A DNA stretch of 64,000 nucleotides from Streptomyces sp. NBC_01454 (lineage in GTDB: Bacteria; Actinomycetota; Actinomycetes; Streptomycetales; Streptomycetaceae). Position numbers and translations under genes: made by a program. Under the pieces are notes generated by a model. That model was not told the DNA's origin. It worked only from the letters and a program-made list of their open reading frames with translations, and ran no database searches. Where the stretch lies: positions 4,960,001 to 5,024,000 of the forward strand of contig NZ_CP109460.1 of assembly GCF_036227565.1 (NCBI RefSeq), in the 5' to 3' direction. This document shows, one piece after another, positions 1 through 8,713 of this stretch. Each line of letters opens with the position of its first letter. Position 1 is the stretch's first letter.

Positions 1-455
1 TACGAGGGCATGCCGGGCGGGCGACGGGCGCCACCGCCGGTGAGGAGGTTCGGGCGGACGCGGTGGCCGGCGCGCCGCGGGCGGGACCCGTGCCCGTCCG
101 GCGGCCCGCACCGGGGTTTCCGCTATTTCCAGGCGCCGCGGTTTCGTGCCCTTTCGGCGGCACGGGCCGTGGCATGTGCGGGGCGGCAAAGGCAAATGCC
201 TTGTGATGCCTTCCCGGGATGGCCGATCTTCCTTCTCTGGCGCATGTGTTTGATACCTGCGCTTCGCCTTGCCGGGCCCCGCGCGCGCTCACTTCGGGAG
301 GCGTCGGCCGCCATTCCGGGCCGCTTCCGAATTCCGTTCGCGCGGGAATGCGCGCCGGGGTGCGGGCATGCCGGGGCGCCCCGAGGACGTCTCAGGGGGA
401 CCCGGAGTCGGCAGCCGGGAGGGGGGAGTCGGTGGCCGGGAGCCCGGCGGGTGGG
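1..455. other. Gene-free left edge, nothing recognised
   Basis: No open frame here has both a plausible start signal and actinobacterial protein character; the frames present are rich in Arg, Pro and Gly, as expected of non-coding GC-rich DNA read as codons. The stretch lies downstream of the methyltransferase gene, which is on the minus strand. It may hold the regulatory region of a gene outside the window. I see no convincing hairpin or RNA gene. Confidence 0.4.
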
Positions 456-1178
456 TCAGGCGGGGGCCACCGGGGTGGTGGGGGCCGTCCGCGGAGCGGG
501 TGCCCGCAGTGTCTGGACCTGTGCGGGAGGGAGGTTGCCCCACACCGTGGAGCGGTGGACGCCGTAGCGGTGCTCGAAGTCCTCCAGGACGGCGGTGACC
601 GCACGGTGGCGGGTCACCTCCGTGCGGCGGCTGAAGACGGTACGGGCGATCTCGGTGCCGAGATAGCGGAAGTACGTCAGGTGCCCGCCCGGGGTGAGCG
701 CGGAGAGGTACCGCTCGAAGATCGACTGCACCACGTCGGGTTCGAAGTTCGCGAAGGGCAGGCAGGAGACGATGATGTCGTAGCTGTGCGGGGCCAGCCG
801 CATGTCCGTGATCGACTCGGGCACCAGCCGTATCTGCGGAGCGGCCCCGGCCAGATCCGGGTCCCGCTCCATGGATTCGGTGAGTATCCGGACGAAACTG
901 GGGTTGACCTCGACGACGTCCAGCTGGTCCGCGGGTCCGACGAGCCGGGCCAGGGCACGGGTGACCGTGCCGGTTCCGGCGCCGACCTCCAATATCGCGG
1001 CGGGGCTGCTGAGCTTCCGCTCCTGGAGGGGGACCGCGAGCCGGGAGGCCAGCCGTCGGCTGCTGGGAGCGATCGCTCCGGTGAGGCGTTGGGTGCGGGT
1101 CGCCTCCTGGAGGAACGCCCATCCTGCCGACGGGCGCCAGGGCGCACTGGGCCGGTGCGTGGTCTGCGTCAGATCCAT
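456..1178 (-). CDS. SAM-dependent methyltransferase (phospholipid/rRNA-adenine methyltransferase-like)
   Basis: Class I methyltransferase of 240 residues. Motif I is the glycine loop ILEVGAGTGTVT at about residues 62-73, the acidic end of strand 2 is VVEVNPSF near residue 90, and IIVSCLPFANF near 140 occupies the motif IV position. The helical N-terminus (FLQEATRTQRLTGAIAPSS) resembles bacterial phosphatidylethanolamine N-methyltransferase-like and KsgA-like proteins, so the substrate could be a phospholipid amine or another small acceptor; the sequence does not settle it. There is no Shine-Dalgarno sequence. The ATG at 1178 lies six bases after a TAGCGT -10 hexamer, with TTGGCC 17 bases further upstream, so the mRNA is probably leaderless; the in-frame GTG at 1184 abuts the -10 and is unlikely. 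The C-terminus is Pro/Ala-rich and probably disordered. The gene is monocistronic. Confidence 0.75.
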   Translation of the reverse strand: MDLTQTTHRPSAPWRPSAGWAFLQEATRTQRLTGAIAPSSRRLASRLAVPLQERKLSSPAAILEVGAGTGTVTRALARLVGPADQLDVVEVNPSFVRILTESMERDPDLAGAAPQIRLVPESITDMRLAPHSYDIIVSCLPFANFEPDVVQSIFERYLSALTPGGHLTYFRYLGTEIARTVFSRRTEVTRHRAVTAVLEDFEHRYGVHRSTVWGNLPPAQVQTLRAPAPRTAPTTPVAPA

Positions 1179-1328
1179 GCGCACACGCTAGGGGGCAGAT
1201 CAATTCCGGCCAATGGTCGGAGCGACTCCCGGGAACGCCGCTGACCGGGGCCGGAGGGGCGGTCCGACACGGCTGTGCCCCTTGATACCGCGGAATCAGC
1301 GGCTCCAGAGCACCGTCGGGGCCCCGGC

Positions 1329-1368
1329 GTGAGAGGGGTCACCCGCCGGAGCAAGTGACCTCTCTCAC
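1329..1368 (-). terminator. Hairpin downstream of the glycosyltransferase operon
   Basis: Two 14-base arms at 1329-1342 and 1355-1368 are inverted repeats with one mismatch (GTGAGAGGGGTCAC against its partner), separated by 12 bases. The hairpin lies 18 bases past the stop of the GT4 gene on the minus strand and has no T-run, as is common for Streptomyces terminators. An operator role for the next gene is less likely because that gene's own promoter lies nearer to it. Confidence 0.55.
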
Positions 1369-1385
1369 ACCGGAAGTCGCCCGGC

Positions 1386-2555
1386 TCAGCGCTCCACGAG
1401 CGCGAACAGACTCTCCCAGCGGCCGACGATCTCCTCGGTGGAGAACCGCTGGATGTTCTTCCGGGCCGTCTCGCCCATCGTGTCCCGGAGGTCCTTGTCG
1501 GACATCAGGGTGTCCAGGTGCCGGGCGAATTCGGTGATGTTGCCCGGAGGGGCGAGCAGTCCGTCGACGCCGTCCGAGATGATCTCGTGGACACCCGGCG
1601 CCACATCGAACGCCACACACGGGACGGCGGTCGCCATCGCCTCCATGGGAGCCAGCGGGAAGCCCTCGCCGCGCGAGCTGAGCGCGAACACCGCGCTCTC
1701 CCGCAGCGCCCCGGGAACGTCGGCGGTGCGGCCCATCCACTCGACCGAGTCCACGATGCCCAGCTCCGCGGCCTGCTTGCGCAGGGCGTCCGCCTCCTCG
1801 CCGGAGCCGTAGATCCGCAGCGTCCAGTCCGGATGCTGCGGCGCGACCCTCGCCCAGGCCTCCAGCAGCAGATCCACGCCCTTCTCCTCGTGGAGCCGGC
1901 CGATGCTGACCACGCACTTGCGGGAGCGGTCCGAGGGGACCTCCGGGAAGAACGGCAGCGGGTTGGGCATGAAGCCGACGTTGTCCATGCGCTGCCGGAT
2001 CCAGCGGTCCGCGTCCTCGCGGGTGAGCGTCAGCATCCGGTCGACATCCTCATAAAACCGCTTGACCCGGCCGAAGCGGGACGACTTGCGGCAGGTGTCG
2101 AACGACTCATGGCTCATCCCGATCACCGTCAGCCCCGCGGTGTCGGCCAGCGCGACCCACTCCATCGCCCACACCTGGGTGACGATCACCACCCCGTCGG
2201 GCTTCGCCGCCCGGAACAGCGCGCTCATCTTGGCGGCCTGCTCCTGCATACCCGCCTCGCGGGCGGCGCGGCGGCGCTGCTCGACGAGGTTGAGCTTGTC
2301 CTTCAGGCCGCGTACGGGACGCACCAGGGGCGGGTGCTCGGTGTAGAGCGTGGTCGTCCGGAACGGAACGTCGGCGGCGAGCTCATGCGCCCGGCCCTCG
2401 GGGGCCGGCACCACACCGATGAGGTGCACCCGGTGGCCGCGCTCGCTGAACAGGCGGGCCATCTGGTGCGACCAGCTGGTGATGCCGCCCATCTCGTTGA
2501 CGCTGTTGGAGACGAAGAAGATGTCCCGCGGCTCGGCTGCGTGCGACTTGGTCAT
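1386..2555 (-). CDS. Glycosyltransferase family 4 (GT-B fold)
   Basis: Retaining GT4-type glycosyltransferase of 389 residues. The N-terminal domain has the acceptor-side glycine loop NEMGGITSWSH (about residues 20-30). The C-terminal nucleotide-sugar domain carries VVSIGRLHEEKGVDLLLEAW, then the EX7E-type segment GEGFPLAPMEAM around residues 290-305. The chosen ATG at 2555 shares one base with the stop of the upstream TagF-like gene (TGATG) and has GGAG six bases before it, so the two genes are translationally coupled; an in-frame ATG at 2567 is possible but lacks a better ribosome site. The context suggests it adds sugars to the polyol-phosphate or glycan polymer made by its partner. The donor and acceptor cannot be read from the sequence. 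Confidence 0.85.
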   Translation of the reverse strand: MTKSHAAEPRDIFFVSNSVNEMGGITSWSHQMARLFSERGHRVHLIGVVPAPEGRAHELAADVPFRTTTLYTEHPPLVRPVRGLKDKLNLVEQRRRAAREAGMQEQAAKMSALFRAAKPDGVVIVTQVWAMEWVALADTAGLTVIGMSHESFDTCRKSSRFGRVKRFYEDVDRMLTLTREDADRWIRQRMDNVGFMPNPLPFFPEVPSDRSRKCVVSIGRLHEEKGVDLLLEAWARVAPQHPDWTLRIYGSGEEADALRKQAAELGIVDSVEWMGRTADVPGALRESAVFALSSRGEGFPLAPMEAMATAVPCVAFDVAPGVHEIISDGVDGLLAPPGNITEFARHLDTLMSDKDLRDTMGETARKNIQRFSTEEIVGRWESLFALVER

Positions 2556-5407
2556 CAACGGCTCCACTGCGCGAAAAACTGATCGACGATGCTCTTGGCG
2601 GCGTCGCCCCGGTCGTATTCACCGAACTTGGCGACGAATTCCTGGCGGCTCGTCGCATATTCCAGAGCCTGCGACTCGAACGACTTGATCGCCTTGTGGA
2701 AATCGTCCTCGGTACGGACCACCGGGCCCGGCGCGTGCTCCAGCAGATCGAAGTAGGTGCCGCGGCCCTCGTGCACGTACTCGTCGTAGTCGTAGGTGAA
2801 GAACACCAGCGGCCGGTCGAGCAGCGCGTAGTCGAACATCACCGAGGAGTAGTCCGTGATCAGACCGTCGGCCAGCTCCAGCAGGGGCGTCACGTCATGG
2901 TGCGCGGAGACGTCGATGACCCGGCCCTCGACGGTCGGCGGCAGCACCACGTGATTGAGGTAGTGCGAGCGCACCAGGAGGACATAGCGGTCGCCGAACT
3001 GATCGGCGAAACGCTCGACGTCAAAGGGCAATTCGAAGCGCCCGTGCCGGCCGCCCGCCTTGCGGAAGGTCGGTGCGTACAGCAGCACGGTCCGGTCCTC
3101 GGGAATGCCCAACTCGGCGGCCAGCGGACCGCGTTCACGCCGCCCGAGCCGCACTTCCCGCTCCCGGGCGCGGACCAGTGCGTCATTGCGCGGGTAGCCC
3201 ACCCGCAGCAGGGTCTTCTCCTTGAGCCGGAAGGCCTTGGCCAGGGTGTGCACATCGTGCTCGGAGCGGACCAGGAAGCGGTCGAAGCGGTCCAGCGACT
3301 GCTGCTGCTCGGCCTGCTGCTGGCGGGTCTGTGCCTTCAGCGACGGCTGGTCGAAGCCCATGTTCTTCAGCGCCGAGCCGTGCCAGGTCTGGAGGTAGGT
3401 GGTCTCCGGACGCTTGGTGAGCTTGAGCGGGTAGCTCTGGTTGTCGACCCAGTACTCGGCCTGCGCCAGTGCCTTGAGGTAGGGCAGCGACCAGCGCTTG
3501 ACGAGGGTGGCGTCCTTGGGGAAATCCTTCGGGGACCCGGCGTACGACCAGATCGCCTCGAAGTCCAGGCCCTGCCGGCGCATCTCCTCGTACAGGGCGC
3601 GCGGGCTGTCGCTGTACTGCTTGCCCAGGTGGCTCTCGAAGACCACCGTGCGCTTCTTGACCGGCAGCCGGCTGAACACCTCGTGGTAGAGGCGGAGCTT
3701 GTTGTCGCCCGAGGTGACCTTCTGCCGGAGCGCCTTCGCCTTGCGGTAGCCGGTCTTGGCCAGCGTCCCCGGCGTGCCCTGCACCCCGCGGGTGATCAGC
3801 TCCTGCACCCGCTCGGCGTTACGGCCCTCGCTGACCAGGCGGAACGCCAGATGCCCCTTGGCCGAGACATGCGGCTGGAGATGGTCGGCGACCATCCGCG
3901 TCAGCCGCGGCCGGACCGGCAGCCCGCCGGACAGCTCGGTGTCGGCGACGGTGAGCCGGGTGGTGGTGCGCACCCCGTCCACCTCCAGGCGCAGCCGTAC
4001 GTCCCAGATGGTGTCGACGATGCCCAGCGGGCGCAGCTTCGCGGTGAGGTCGGCGGCGGCCTCCCAGTGGAGGGTGTCGCCCTCGTGGCGCAGTTCCCGC
4101 ACGGGGAAGTGGAAGGACTGCAGACTGCGCCGGCGGGCGCTGAACTCCAGCTCGCCCTTCAGGGTGGCGTCCGGCGGGATGACGCCGAGCGGGTTGGTGA
4201 TCCGCCCGGTCAGGGCGACGGAGCGGCCCGAGGAGCGGAAGCGGGTGAGCTGATTGCGCAGGAACAGCTGGCCGACGGACTTCTCGTGGTAGCCGATGTC
4301 GGTCACGTCCAGCACGTCGCGGCCGAACGCGTCGTCGAAATGGCCGTCGCACCAGTAGATCCGGCCGTCGTGCTCGGCGAGCGGGGAGGAGACCTTGTCG
4401 CGGTTGATGAGCGTGTCCACCGCGGGGATCAGATTGTCCCAGTCACCCTGCTGGAGCAGATACGCACAGATGGCCTGTATCGGCTGCACCCGCTCGTACG
4501 CTTCGGGGGCGATGCCCTCGAGATATCCGCGGGAGAGCTCGGCGAACTCCTGGCGATAGGAATCGTCGCGGAACGGCAGATCCCGCAGATGCAGCACCAG
4601 GTCGTGCTTGAGGAATTTCACGTCCTTGGCGAGCTTCATCTCGCGCAGTCCGCGCTCCGCCAGCAGGGCGTCGATACGCCGGTGGATCTCCAGCCGGTGC
4701 GTATAGTTGGTCATTTCGTGCCGCCGGTTCGTCACCGACTTCACGGCGGCCTGCTCATGGACGTGCCAGAAGTAGACCTGATTGGGGATCAGGGTGATGC
4801 GCCGCGCCGCGAGATAGGCATCGGCGATAAACATCAGGTCTTCGTAGAACATCCCCTTGGGGAATCGGAGATCGTTCTCGATCAGGAATTCCCGGCGATA
4901 ACACTTGTTGGTGGACAGGGTGTCCCATACGAACAGGTCCGGCAATTCCGTAACGGATTCCAGCGTGCGGGTCGTGGAATACAGCCAGGAATACCACTCG
5001 TCGCGCTTCTGGTTACGGGTGTCCTTGTGCAGCCGTACGCACAGACCGGAGACGATGTCCGAGTCGGTTTTCTCCGCGGCCTCCAGCATGTTGCGGCACG
5101 CGTTGACTTCCAGGACGTCGTCGCTGTCCAGGAACATGACGTACCGGCCCTGGGTGTGCTGGATTCCGGCGTTGCGCGGTTCGCCTCCGGCGCCGCTGTT
5201 CTCCGGCAGCTGGAAGGCTCTGACCCGGCCGGGATGGCCGGCCGCGAGGCGCTGCGCCACTTCGAAAGAACGGTCGGTGCTGCAGTCGTCGACGATCACC
5301 ACCTCGACGTCCCGGAGCGTCTGGTCCAGCACGGACTGGACCGCGGTCGGCAACCGGTCGGCGTCGTTGTAGACGATGACGACTACTGAGACGTCAGGCA
5401 CAGGCAC
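2555..5407 (-). CDS. Bifunctional GT2 glycosyltransferase / CDP-glycerol glycerophosphotransferase (TagF-like)
   Basis: This 950-residue fusion makes wall teichoic acid-type polymers. Residues 1 to about 230 are a GT2 (GT-A) domain with VSVVVIVYN, the DXD-like MFLDSDDV and FYEDLMF. After a linker of about 300 residues with beta-rich character, residues about 590-940 form a glycerophosphotransferase domain with the family marks QTWHGSALKNMGFD and ITDYSSVMFDYALLDRPLVFF. Such enzymes act at the inner face of the membrane and transfer polyol phosphate from CDP-glycerol or a relative onto a lipid-linked primer. The GTG start at 5407 has AGAGGG five bases upstream. The downstream GT4 gene is coupled to it. 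The exact repeat unit (glycerol, ribitol or sugar phosphate) is unknown. Confidence 0.88.
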   Translation of the reverse strand: MPVPDVSVVVIVYNDADRLPTAVQSVLDQTLRDVEVVIVDDCSTDRSFEVAQRLAAGHPGRVRAFQLPENSGAGGEPRNAGIQHTQGRYVMFLDSDDVLEVNACRNMLEAAEKTDSDIVSGLCVRLHKDTRNQKRDEWYSWLYSTTRTLESVTELPDLFVWDTLSTNKCYRREFLIENDLRFPKGMFYEDLMFIADAYLAARRITLIPNQVYFWHVHEQAAVKSVTNRRHEMTNYTHRLEIHRRIDALLAERGLREMKLAKDVKFLKHDLVLHLRDLPFRDDSYRQEFAELSRGYLEGIAPEAYERVQPIQAICAYLLQQGDWDNLIPAVDTLINRDKVSSPLAEHDGRIYWCDGHFDDAFGRDVLDVTDIGYHEKSVGQLFLRNQLTRFRSSGRSVALTGRITNPLGVIPPDATLKGELEFSARRRSLQSFHFPVRELRHEGDTLHWEAAADLTAKLRPLGIVDTIWDVRLRLEVDGVRTTTRLTVADTELSGGLPVRPRLTRMVADHLQPHVSAKGHLAFRLVSEGRNAERVQELITRGVQGTPGTLAKTGYRKAKALRQKVTSGDNKLRLYHEVFSRLPVKKRTVVFESHLGKQYSDSPRALYEEMRRQGLDFEAIWSYAGSPKDFPKDATLVKRWSLPYLKALAQAEYWVDNQSYPLKLTKRPETTYLQTWHGSALKNMGFDQPSLKAQTRQQQAEQQQSLDRFDRFLVRSEHDVHTLAKAFRLKEKTLLRVGYPRNDALVRAREREVRLGRRERGPLAAELGIPEDRTVLLYAPTFRKAGGRHGRFELPFDVERFADQFGDRYVLLVRSHYLNHVVLPPTVEGRVIDVSAHHDVTPLLELADGLITDYSSVMFDYALLDRPLVFFTYDYDEYVHEGRGTYFDLLEHAPGPVVRTEDDFHKAIKSFESQALEYATSRQEFVAKFGEYDRGDAAKSIVDQFFAQWSR

Positions 5408-6006
5408 CTCAACCCTCTTTCACTACAGTTCCCGCCAGAATAGCCCCACCTGCACCCTTGCAATGCAACCCATAGCGCCCATAGCGGTACGAATCGTGAG
5501 CCTTGGGGCCCTCGGGAAGGGGCACTCCGGCGTTCGGATCTTGATCATGCGTCAGCCCTGCAGATCCACCCACCAGGGCATGCTCCGGCCGGCAGGGAAG
5601 ACGAGTCCTCCGGTGAAAGGGTTGCCTGCCGTGTCATGTGACGTCCGTTGCGATCAGAGATTTATCGGATTCCGTGGCGAAGTGCAGCCCGGGTAACCCC
5701 GAAGGGAGGAGAGGGAAATAGCCGTTCGAGCACGAGAACATCACACGGCGGCTACGCGCGGGACACAAGGCCGGTGACAACGGAGTGAATACCCGGAATG
5801 CCGGAAAGGGCGCGGGAGTGCCGGTACGGCCGCGCGGCGGGGTCCGTGCCCGGATCCGGGCACGTCCGGGCCGCGTCGTACGTCCTCCTCTTGGCGGATG
5901 CCGGCCAGGTATCAGGGAAAGATCCTGCTCAAGAACGAGCGACGCACTTTTGCCAAGCCATTACGCTTGCCGTCAAGGCCGCGCAGGGCGGCCATGGAGG
6001 AGTGAG
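5408..6006. other. 600-bp divergent intergenic region
   Basis: The region separates the minus-strand TagF-like gene from the plus-strand Bax-inhibitor-like gene and must hold both promoters. A plus-strand frame runs in phase with the Bax-inhibitor gene from 5785 but is Arg/Gly-rich and lacks a ribosome site, so I read it as leader. I looked for a known riboswitch (ydaO c-di-AMP, cobalamin, TPP) and saw no consensus core. A purine-rich GGGAGGAGAGGG at 5704-5715 resembles a ribosome site but no credible gene follows it. Confidence 0.4.
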
Positions 6007-6837
6007 ATGAGGAGCAGCAACCCGGTCTTCTCGCGACGGGGGTTCAGCCGCGACACCGGCTACGCGGGCTTCAACGCACCGCCGCAGGCCGGGGGCCCCG
6101 CCGCACCGCCGTACGCCGGCGCGAACCCGTACGCCCAGGGCCAGCAGTACGTCACCCACACACCGCAGCAGACCCGCCCGATGACGATGGACGACGTCGT
6201 CGCGCGGACCGCGATGACGCTCGGCACGGTCATCGTCGGCGCCACCGTCGGCTGGCTCTTCCTGACCCGGAGCCTCGGCTTCGCGATCGGCGCCGGCCTC
6301 GTCGCGATGGTGCTGGCCCTCGTCCAGTCCTTCAAGCGCAAGCCCTCGCCTGCGCTGATCCTGTCGTACGCGGCGCTGGAGGGGCTCTTCCTCGGCGCGC
6401 TCAGCGGCTTCATCAACGACCTGCCGAAGATGAGCGGCGCCCCCATGCAGGCGGTGCTGGGCACCATGGCGGTGTTCGTCGCCATGCTGGTCGCCTACAA
6501 GACGCGGATCGTGCGGGTCACCGCGCGCTTCACCCGCTTCGTGATGATCGCCGCGATGGGCTTCGTCCTGCTGTCGCTGGTCAACGTGCTGTTCATGGTG
6601 TTCGGCGGCGGTGACGGCCTCGGCTTCCGCAGCGGCGGCCTGGGCATCCTCTTCGGCATCGTGGGTGTGGTCCTCGGCGCGCTGTTCCTGGCGCTGGACT
6701 TCAAGCAGGTCGAGGACGGCGTCGCCTACGGCGCGCCGCGCGAGGAGTCCTGGCTGGCGGCGTTCGGTCTGACGCTGACGCTGGTGTGGATCTACATGGA
6801 GATGCTCCGGCTGATCTCGATCCTCCGGGGCGACTGA
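6007..6837 (+). CDS. Bax inhibitor-1/YccA family membrane protein
   Basis: 276-residue integral membrane protein of the BI-1-like (TMBIM/YccA) family. Residues 1 to about 60 form a cytoplasmic tail rich in Pro, Gly, Tyr and Ala. About seven membrane helices follow, beginning VARTAMTLGTVIVGATVGW and ending ALFLALDFKQVEDGV and LTLTLVWIYMEMLRLI, with the family's acidic residues in the last two helices. Family members are linked to calcium or proton leak and membrane stress; the bacterial role is not well defined. The ATG at 6007 is preceded by GGAGGAG at an ideal distance, so a longer in-phase start at 5785 is rejected. A strong hairpin follows the stop. The gene is probably monocistronic. Confidence 0.88.
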   Translation: MRSSNPVFSRRGFSRDTGYAGFNAPPQAGGPAAPPYAGANPYAQGQQYVTHTPQQTRPMTMDDVVARTAMTLGTVIVGATVGWLFLTRSLGFAIGAGLVAMVLALVQSFKRKPSPALILSYAALEGLFLGALSGFINDLPKMSGAPMQAVLGTMAVFVAMLVAYKTRIVRVTARFTRFVMIAAMGFVLLSLVNVLFMVFGGGDGLGFRSGGLGILFGIVGVVLGALFLALDFKQVEDGVAYGAPREESWLAAFGLTLTLVWIYMEMLRLISILRGD

Positions 6838-6864
6838 CCGGCCCGGCGCCCGGGGCGCACGGCG

Positions 6865-6896
6865 AAGGGCCCGCAGGCTGTTGCCTGCGGGCCCTT
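6865..6896 (+). terminator. Strong rho-independent-like terminator
   Basis: A perfect 14-base inverted repeat (AAGGGCCCGCAGGC and its complement) encloses a four-base TGTT loop. It lies 28 bases after the stop of the Bax-inhibitor-like gene. It also faces the end of the minus-strand DUF4287 gene and may act in both directions. Confidence 0.85.
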
Positions 6897-6953
6897 GGCA
6901 TGAGGAATGTCGCGTGTCCTGAGCCGGCGGGGCCATCAGCCCGTCATCGGCGG

Positions 6954-7181
6954 TCAGAACTTCCGCGCAGCGCGCCTGAGGTCGTGTTCATGGACGATTG
7001 CCTTGGCGTGTCCGTAGGCGAGGTTGTGCTCGCCGCGGAGCCAGCTGACCTTTTCGTCGAAGCGGAAGAGAGCGGGGCCTTCGTCAACGGTGCGGAGCCA
7101 GTCGGAGATTTCCCGGCCGGTGCAGTGCGGGATACGGGAGAGCATGTTCCGGTGGGTCTCTTCGGAGAAGAGCTGAGACAT
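6954..7181 (-). CDS. DUF4287 domain protein
   Basis: Small 75-residue protein that looks like DUF4287. The diagnostic C-terminal segment is SWLRGEHNLAYGHAKAIVHEH, in which WL followed by GHA-AIVH is typical of the family, preceded by a helix ending in ISDWL. Its function is unknown; in other actinobacteria such domains occur alone or fused to DUF5655. The start at 7181 is supported by GGAGG five bases upstream, which trims a 29-residue N-terminal extension. It is divergent from the next gene at 7280, with about 100 bases for both promoters. Confidence 0.7.
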   Translation of the reverse strand: MSQLFSEETHRNMLSRIPHCTGREISDWLRTVDEGPALFRFDEKVSWLRGEHNLAYGHAKAIVHEHDLRRAARKF

Positions 7182-7279
7182 CGGCGCCTCCGGACGCGGT
7201 CGATGCTGGTACTTCAGCACACCGTGCCTGAGCGTTCGGCCGTTGGCAACCACCCGGGAGTGGCGCATAGGCTCACGAC

Positions 7280-7639
7280 GTGCTTGACGTGACCCCCTTG
7301 CAGTCCGCCGTGGACGCCCTCGCCGACCGCCTCAGATCGCTGCCGCAGAGCGCGCTCAGCCAGGGCGCCGCGGCCGAAGCGCTCGCCCTGGCGCGGCAGT
7401 TGGCGACCCGTGCGCAGCGGATCGAGCAGCCGGGACGGCCCCCGTACGAGATGCCGGACGCCGGGATGTTCGCGGTCGGCGACCAGCTGGCGGTGGCCGG
7501 GCACGATCTCGTCGAGGCGCTGCGGGCCGAGGCGGCCCGGGTGGCCGACGAACCGGCCGAATCTGACGCAAAAGCAGCCCCCGCCGACGCGCTGGCGGAG
7601 GCCGTGCAAGGGGTACGGGCGGTGGCGGACCGCTGCTAG
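7280..7639 (+). CDS. Small alpha-helical hypothetical protein
   Basis: 119-residue, Ala/Leu-rich, mostly helical protein with no recognised domain. Heptad-like stretches (residues about 8-50) suggest helical packing; the C-terminal third is again Ala-rich helix. The start is a GTG six bases after a TAGGCT -10-like hexamer and has no ribosome site, so the transcript is probably leaderless. It ends 19 bases before the end of the convergent membrane-anchored gene. Codon use is typical of the window, so I regard it as real, but I cannot name a function. Confidence 0.6.
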   Translation: MLDVTPLQSAVDALADRLRSLPQSALSQGAAAEALALARQLATRAQRIEQPGRPPYEMPDAGMFAVGDQLAVAGHDLVEALRAEAARVADEPAESDAKAAPADALAEAVQGVRAVADRC

Positions 7640-7658
7640 CGGGAGCCGCCGCGCCGGG

Positions 7659-8606
7659 TCAGAGGGAGGCGATGACGCGGTCGGCGAGGATGTAGACGCT
7701 CTCCTCGCGCGTCTCGCCCCAGGAGAAGGTCAGCGCATACGCGCCGGAGATGCCGGAGCCGCCGAGCAGCACCGGGGAGTGCCCCGCCTGCAGCGCGCCG
7801 GCCACGCGCTCCGCGGTCTCGCGCTGCCCGGGGGTCAGGCAGAGCGTGGTGCCGTCGGCGAAGACATAGACGTCCAGGGTGCCCAGCGGGCCGGGGCGCA
7901 CATCCGCCAGCGGGACGCCCTCCTGCGCCAGCTCCTCCAGGCGCGCGACCGTGCGCTCGTGATCACTGATCACCGGCGACGGGGAGAAGTCCGGGTGCGA
8001 GGGGTGACGCCGGCGGGCGGCGGCCAGTTCGGCGGACTCGGTCTCCTCGACGGGCTCCAGCTCCGGGGCGTCCATCGCCTCCAGGGCCTCGACGGACTCC
8101 AGGGCGTCCGGGCCGAGCAGCGGCTCCAGGCCGGCCCAGTCCGCCTGGCGCGGCAGGAACGGGTGGGTGTCGAAGCGGTCGGACTCGGGGCGCTCGGGCA
8201 GCTCGCGCTGGTCGGCGCGGGCGTCCAGCGGGCTGTCGTCGCCGAGGCCGACGAGACCGCCGAGCAGGGACGGGGCGTCGGCGGCGTCCCTGGCCTCCTG
8301 CGCGGCCCAGAACGCACGGGCCTCGGCCAGTTCGCGCTCCCGCTCCTCGGCCAGCGCGTCCGCGACGGCGGCACGTATGTCCGCGAGCGGCGTCTCGGCA
8401 GCCGGGGTGGCGCGGGCGGCCGGGATGGCCGCGGCGGCCGGGTGTGCCACCTCGGTGCGTGCGACGGCGTCCTGACGGGCGGCGACGAGCTCGGCGTGCA
8501 GCTCGGCGATCTGACGGCGCAGGGCACGGGCGGTGCGCAGGGCGACGGTGCCCAGCGCCACGGCGGTGGCCGCGGCCAGTAGCAGGACGAGGGTGGTGAC
8601 GCTCAT
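7659..8606 (-). CDS. Membrane-anchored hypothetical protein with coiled-coil stalk
   Basis: 315 residues. A single N-terminal membrane helix (residues about 3-25, TTLVLLLAAATAVALGTVAL) is followed by a basic, helical stretch (RTARALRRQIAELHAELVAARQD) that looks like a coiled coil, then a long acidic Ala/Glu-rich low-complexity region. The C-terminal globular part (about residues 210-315) contains LDVYVFADGTTLCLTPGQRETAERVAGAL and a glycine-rich strand segment. The ATG at 8606 has GGAGG upstream and overlaps the stop of a 36-codon gene by four bases. I do not recognise the C-terminal domain; an anchored regulator or scaffold is possible. Confidence 0.65.
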   Translation of the reverse strand: MSVTTLVLLLAAATAVALGTVALRTARALRRQIAELHAELVAARQDAVARTEVAHPAAAAIPAARATPAAETPLADIRAAVADALAEERERELAEARAFWAAQEARDAADAPSLLGGLVGLGDDSPLDARADQRELPERPESDRFDTHPFLPRQADWAGLEPLLGPDALESVEALEAMDAPELEPVEETESAELAAARRRHPSHPDFSPSPVISDHERTVARLEELAQEGVPLADVRPGPLGTLDVYVFADGTTLCLTPGQRETAERVAGALQAGHSPVLLGGSGISGAYALTFSWGETREESVYILADRVIASL

Positions 8607-8713
8607 GCGTCCTCCCCACTTCGCTCGGCGGCCCTGTTCCCTCGGGCCGCGCATCGGTACATGGACTTGCCCCGGCCGTTGGCCGTGGTGACCCCCTTGA
8701 TGCGCTTGCTCAC
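8603..8713 (-). CDS. Small basic protein (36 aa), coupled to the next gene
   Basis: A 36-codon frame starts with GTG at 8713 and ends in a TGA that overlaps the ATG of the membrane-anchored gene in an ATGA junction. AGGAG lies seven bases before the GTG. The product begins MSKRIKGVTTANGRGKSMYR, is strongly basic, has one Cys near residue 21 and ends in an acidic tail. It could be a genuine micro-protein or a leader peptide whose translation sets expression of the downstream gene. The coupling and ribosome site are seen directly; function is unknown. Confidence 0.5.
   Translation of the reverse strand: MSKRIKGVTTANGRGKSMYRCAARGNRAAERSGEDA

Noticed and set aside
123..314. 63-codon minus-strand frame at the left edge
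   Set aside because: The product is Arg/Ala-rich without a start signal; the stretch is better left unassigned.
2696..5389. Long plus-strand open frame (about 897 codons) opposite the TagF-like gene
   Set aside because: It mirrors the codon structure of the real gene, lacks family motifs and is rich in Arg, Gln, Val and Gly, as expected for a shadow frame in high-GC DNA.
5408..6006. Possible riboswitch (for example ydaO) before the Bax-inhibitor-like gene
   Set aside because: I looked for the conserved cores of common riboswitches and found only scattered short matches; no paired structure could be defended.
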